Source: Gaertneriomyces semiglobifer (Eukaryota; Chytridiomycota; Chytridiomycetes; Spizellomycetales; Spizellomycetaceae). From it: a DNA stretch of 64,000 bases. Shown piece after piece: positions 62,726 through 64,000 of this stretch (position 1 is its first letter; each line of letters starts with the position of its first letter). The stretch lies in contig JAHLKF010000001.1 in NCBI GenBank assembly GCA_025558075.1, positions 1,550,001-1,614,000 of the forward strand, written 5' to 3'. Below the pieces are notes generated by a model that was given only the letters and a program-made list of their open reading frames with translations, did no database searches and had not been told where the DNA came from. The translations under genes and the position numbers were made by a program.

Positions 62726-64000
62726 ATGTGGCCCTCGGCATCATCATCTTGTTCATCTTCTCTTTCCTCGATCCTGCTACTCCTCTCCCTTTCACTCGCA
62801 CCCACCCATGCGCAAACCATCTCAGCATCCCTCATCACCACCACAGTCACCACCACTAGTACTAGCAGCATCTTTCTCATTCCACCCATCCCAGCACCTT
62901 CATTATCAGTATCAACACATCCTGGCGAAGCGCCGCAAATAGAAGAACCAACACAACCGCCGTTGAGTCCGCCTCGACCATCTACACCACCTCCTCCACC
63001 GGCATCCCTCACTATACCAATAGCATCCGTTCCCTCCTCAACTGGAACGCCATCACCGGATCCAAGTGTGTCGGAATCACCTACACAAATTATCTCATTA
63101 CCCACAAATGTGCAGCAAACGACGTCCGTAACAATCATAACAACGAGCACACCATCACCGAATCCCGCACCATCAGAAGACGTTGGAGGGTCGGCCCCTA
63201 TCTCGTTGATCTTCCCGATATCGCCGGTACCCGGCCCCGCAGAAACGAATAACCTCATCGCAGGCCCTGCGCTAAGTCCTCAGCCTCCTATCAACCCCAT
63301 CAATCCCGGCAACAATGGAGGCGATCTTGACGCCAACTCACCCGCAAACGGCGACAACGCCCCGAACGTCATCATTCCCAACCCAAACTTTCCCGATTAC
63401 CCCCGGGTGCCCACTCAGTCATCGCCGTCCCAAGCATCTGGCTCCCAAACCCTCACATTCTCTCTCCTCATTGGTGGTCTCGCCTCTGGAGCACTGGTGC
63501 TCACCGTCGCCTACAAAAAGCGTCACGCTATCAACATCAGTATTCCCACTCCTCTCGGATTCAAAAAGCAACCATCTAAGAACATTCCGAGCATACTTCG
63601 AGACGGCGGTTATCCGCCCCTGGCGTTTATCTCGTTACATAAGAGTGTCAAACCGCCACCGGAGGATGTGGAAGAGACGTTCCTTGAAGTTCACGATGTG
63701 GTGATGGATATGAGCGGGAGCGAACATTTAGGTGTTGACAGACGGGATAGCATTGGGAGCGATATGACAACTCTAACAATGAATGACGCCATGTCCAGTC
63801 GCGCCTCCTCAAGGTTAAGCACCTTCTCTACGGCTTCCACCTCAAGTGCTTCCACCGCCTCATCCTTGGCATCGTTCACCTCCTTGACGGTGCCCACGCT
63901 CTCACACGTCCACGATTCGCAAACGGGATCGTTGTCACAGCAACGGTCTACACCAGACTTCGCTTCTACAGGACCGGGCTCCATGGGGACGCGGAGATCT
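62726..64000 (+). CDS. Secreted/single-pass membrane protein with Ser/Thr/Pro-rich ectodomain (3' truncated by window)
   Basis: Open from the ATG at 62726 to the window edge (425 codons, no stop). A signal peptide (SILLLLSLSLAPTHAQT) is followed by about 200 residues dominated by Ser, Thr and Pro (TTTVTTTSTSSIF, PRPSTPPPPPASLTIPIASV), typical of a heavily O-glycosylated stalk. One membrane segment FSLLIGGLASGALVLTVAYK follows with basic residues after it (KKRHA), giving a type I topology. The cytosolic part includes IPSILRDGGYPPLAFISLHK and a Ser/Thr-rich stretch (SSRASSRLSTFSTASTSSAS). The design recalls fungal wall-stress sensors (Wsc/Mid2-like), but no WSC domain is present, so the call is only structural. 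The dense antisense frame at 62668-63258 is a shadow. Confidence 0.75.
   Translation, partial: MWPSASSSCSSSLSSILLLLSLSLAPTHAQTISASLITTTVTTTSTSSIFLIPPIPAPSLSVSTHPGEAPQIEEPTQPPLSPPRPSTPPPPPASLTIPIASVPSSTGTPSPDPSVSESPTQIISLPTNVQQTTSVTIITTSTPSPNPAPSEDVGGSAPISLIFPISPVPGPAETNNLIAGPALSPQPPINPINPGNNGGDLDANSPANGDNAPNVIIPNPNFPDYPRVPTQSSPSQASGSQTLTFSLLIGGLASGALVLTVAYKKRHAINISIPTPLGFKKQPSKNIPSILRDGGYPPLAFISLHKSVKPPPEDVEETFLEVHDVVMDMSGSEHLGVDRRDSIGSDMTTLTMNDAMSSRASSRLSTFSTASTSSASTASSLASFTSLTVPTLSHVHDSQTGSLSQQRSTPDFASTGPGSMGTRRS

Noticed and set aside
62668..63258. Minus-strand frame of 196 aa rich in Gly, Val and Asp
   Set aside because: It is the exact antisense of the Ser/Thr/Pro-rich secreted protein, whose codons create long antisense openness. 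Signal peptide and membrane segment support the + strand.
1..64000. CRISPR array, bacterial operon or prophage
   Set aside because: No regular spaced repeats, Shine-Dalgarno-led gene chains or phage genes; genes carry spliceosomal introns.

Overview
The window is nuclear DNA of a fungus, most likely an early-diverging, zoosporic (chytrid-like) lineage. Genes are dense and most carry short introns of about 50-150 nt with GT..AG borders. Fungal markers are a Yap1/Pap1-type bZIP, an ESS2/MBF1/Vcx1/ADE12 set and a carboxypeptidase S. Other genes point away from yeasts and most Dikarya: a cobalamin adenosyltransferase (MMAB), branched-chain ketoacid dehydrogenase E1-alpha, TRAPPC11 and EIPR1. The species assignment is inference; no rRNA, tRNA, CRISPR array or bacterial-style operon was seen.

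Layout. 0-6.6 kb: exosome subunit CSL4, mitochondrial ribosomal protein mL44, a PPR protein and the INO80-type actin-related protein ARP8. 6.8-16.3 kb: TRAPPC11, a METTL21-like methyltransferase, a Ufo1-like F-box/WD40/UIM protein and an unrecognised gene (or C-terminal extension) starting 1 nt after it. 16.7-25 kb: membrane-anchored FkbM methyltransferase, M20 carboxypeptidase, ER cyclophilin, QCR7, EIPR1 and BUD31. 26-34 kb: a CAMK-like kinase behind a (AC)28 tract, a MATE transporter, a small unknown gene, ubiquitin-conjugating enzyme UBC8/UBE2H and a BTB (KCTD-like) gene; the convergent 3' ends of the last two have been tandemly duplicated. 35-46 kb: an orphan multi-pass membrane protein, BCKDHA, an LRR protein, MMAB, two unknown genes and a membrane-anchored spermidine-synthase-fold protein. 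46-55 kb: Yap1-like bZIP, MBF1, ESS2, Vcx1-type Ca2+/H+ exchanger and adenylosuccinate synthase. 55-64 kb: a repeat-rich 2.5-kb stretch, a formate/nitrite transporter, a perfect-looking palindrome, an HNH-domain gene, a hairpin-rich 1.7-kb stretch and a Ser/Thr/Pro-rich single-pass membrane protein cut by the window edge.

Functional links. BCKDHA and MMAB lie 1.6 kb apart and act at opposite ends of valine/isoleucine breakdown through propionyl-CoA, implying a B12-dependent route. BUD31 and ESS2 are splicing factors, fitting the intron density. The Yap1-like factor and MBF1 are transcription regulators that share one divergent promoter. No clearly new multi-gene system was found. The most unusual items are the duplicated convergent 3' ends, the F-box/unknown gene junction, a candidate shared promoter module (TCACGTGA with CTCCGCGG) and the repeat or hairpin clusters at 55-62 kb.
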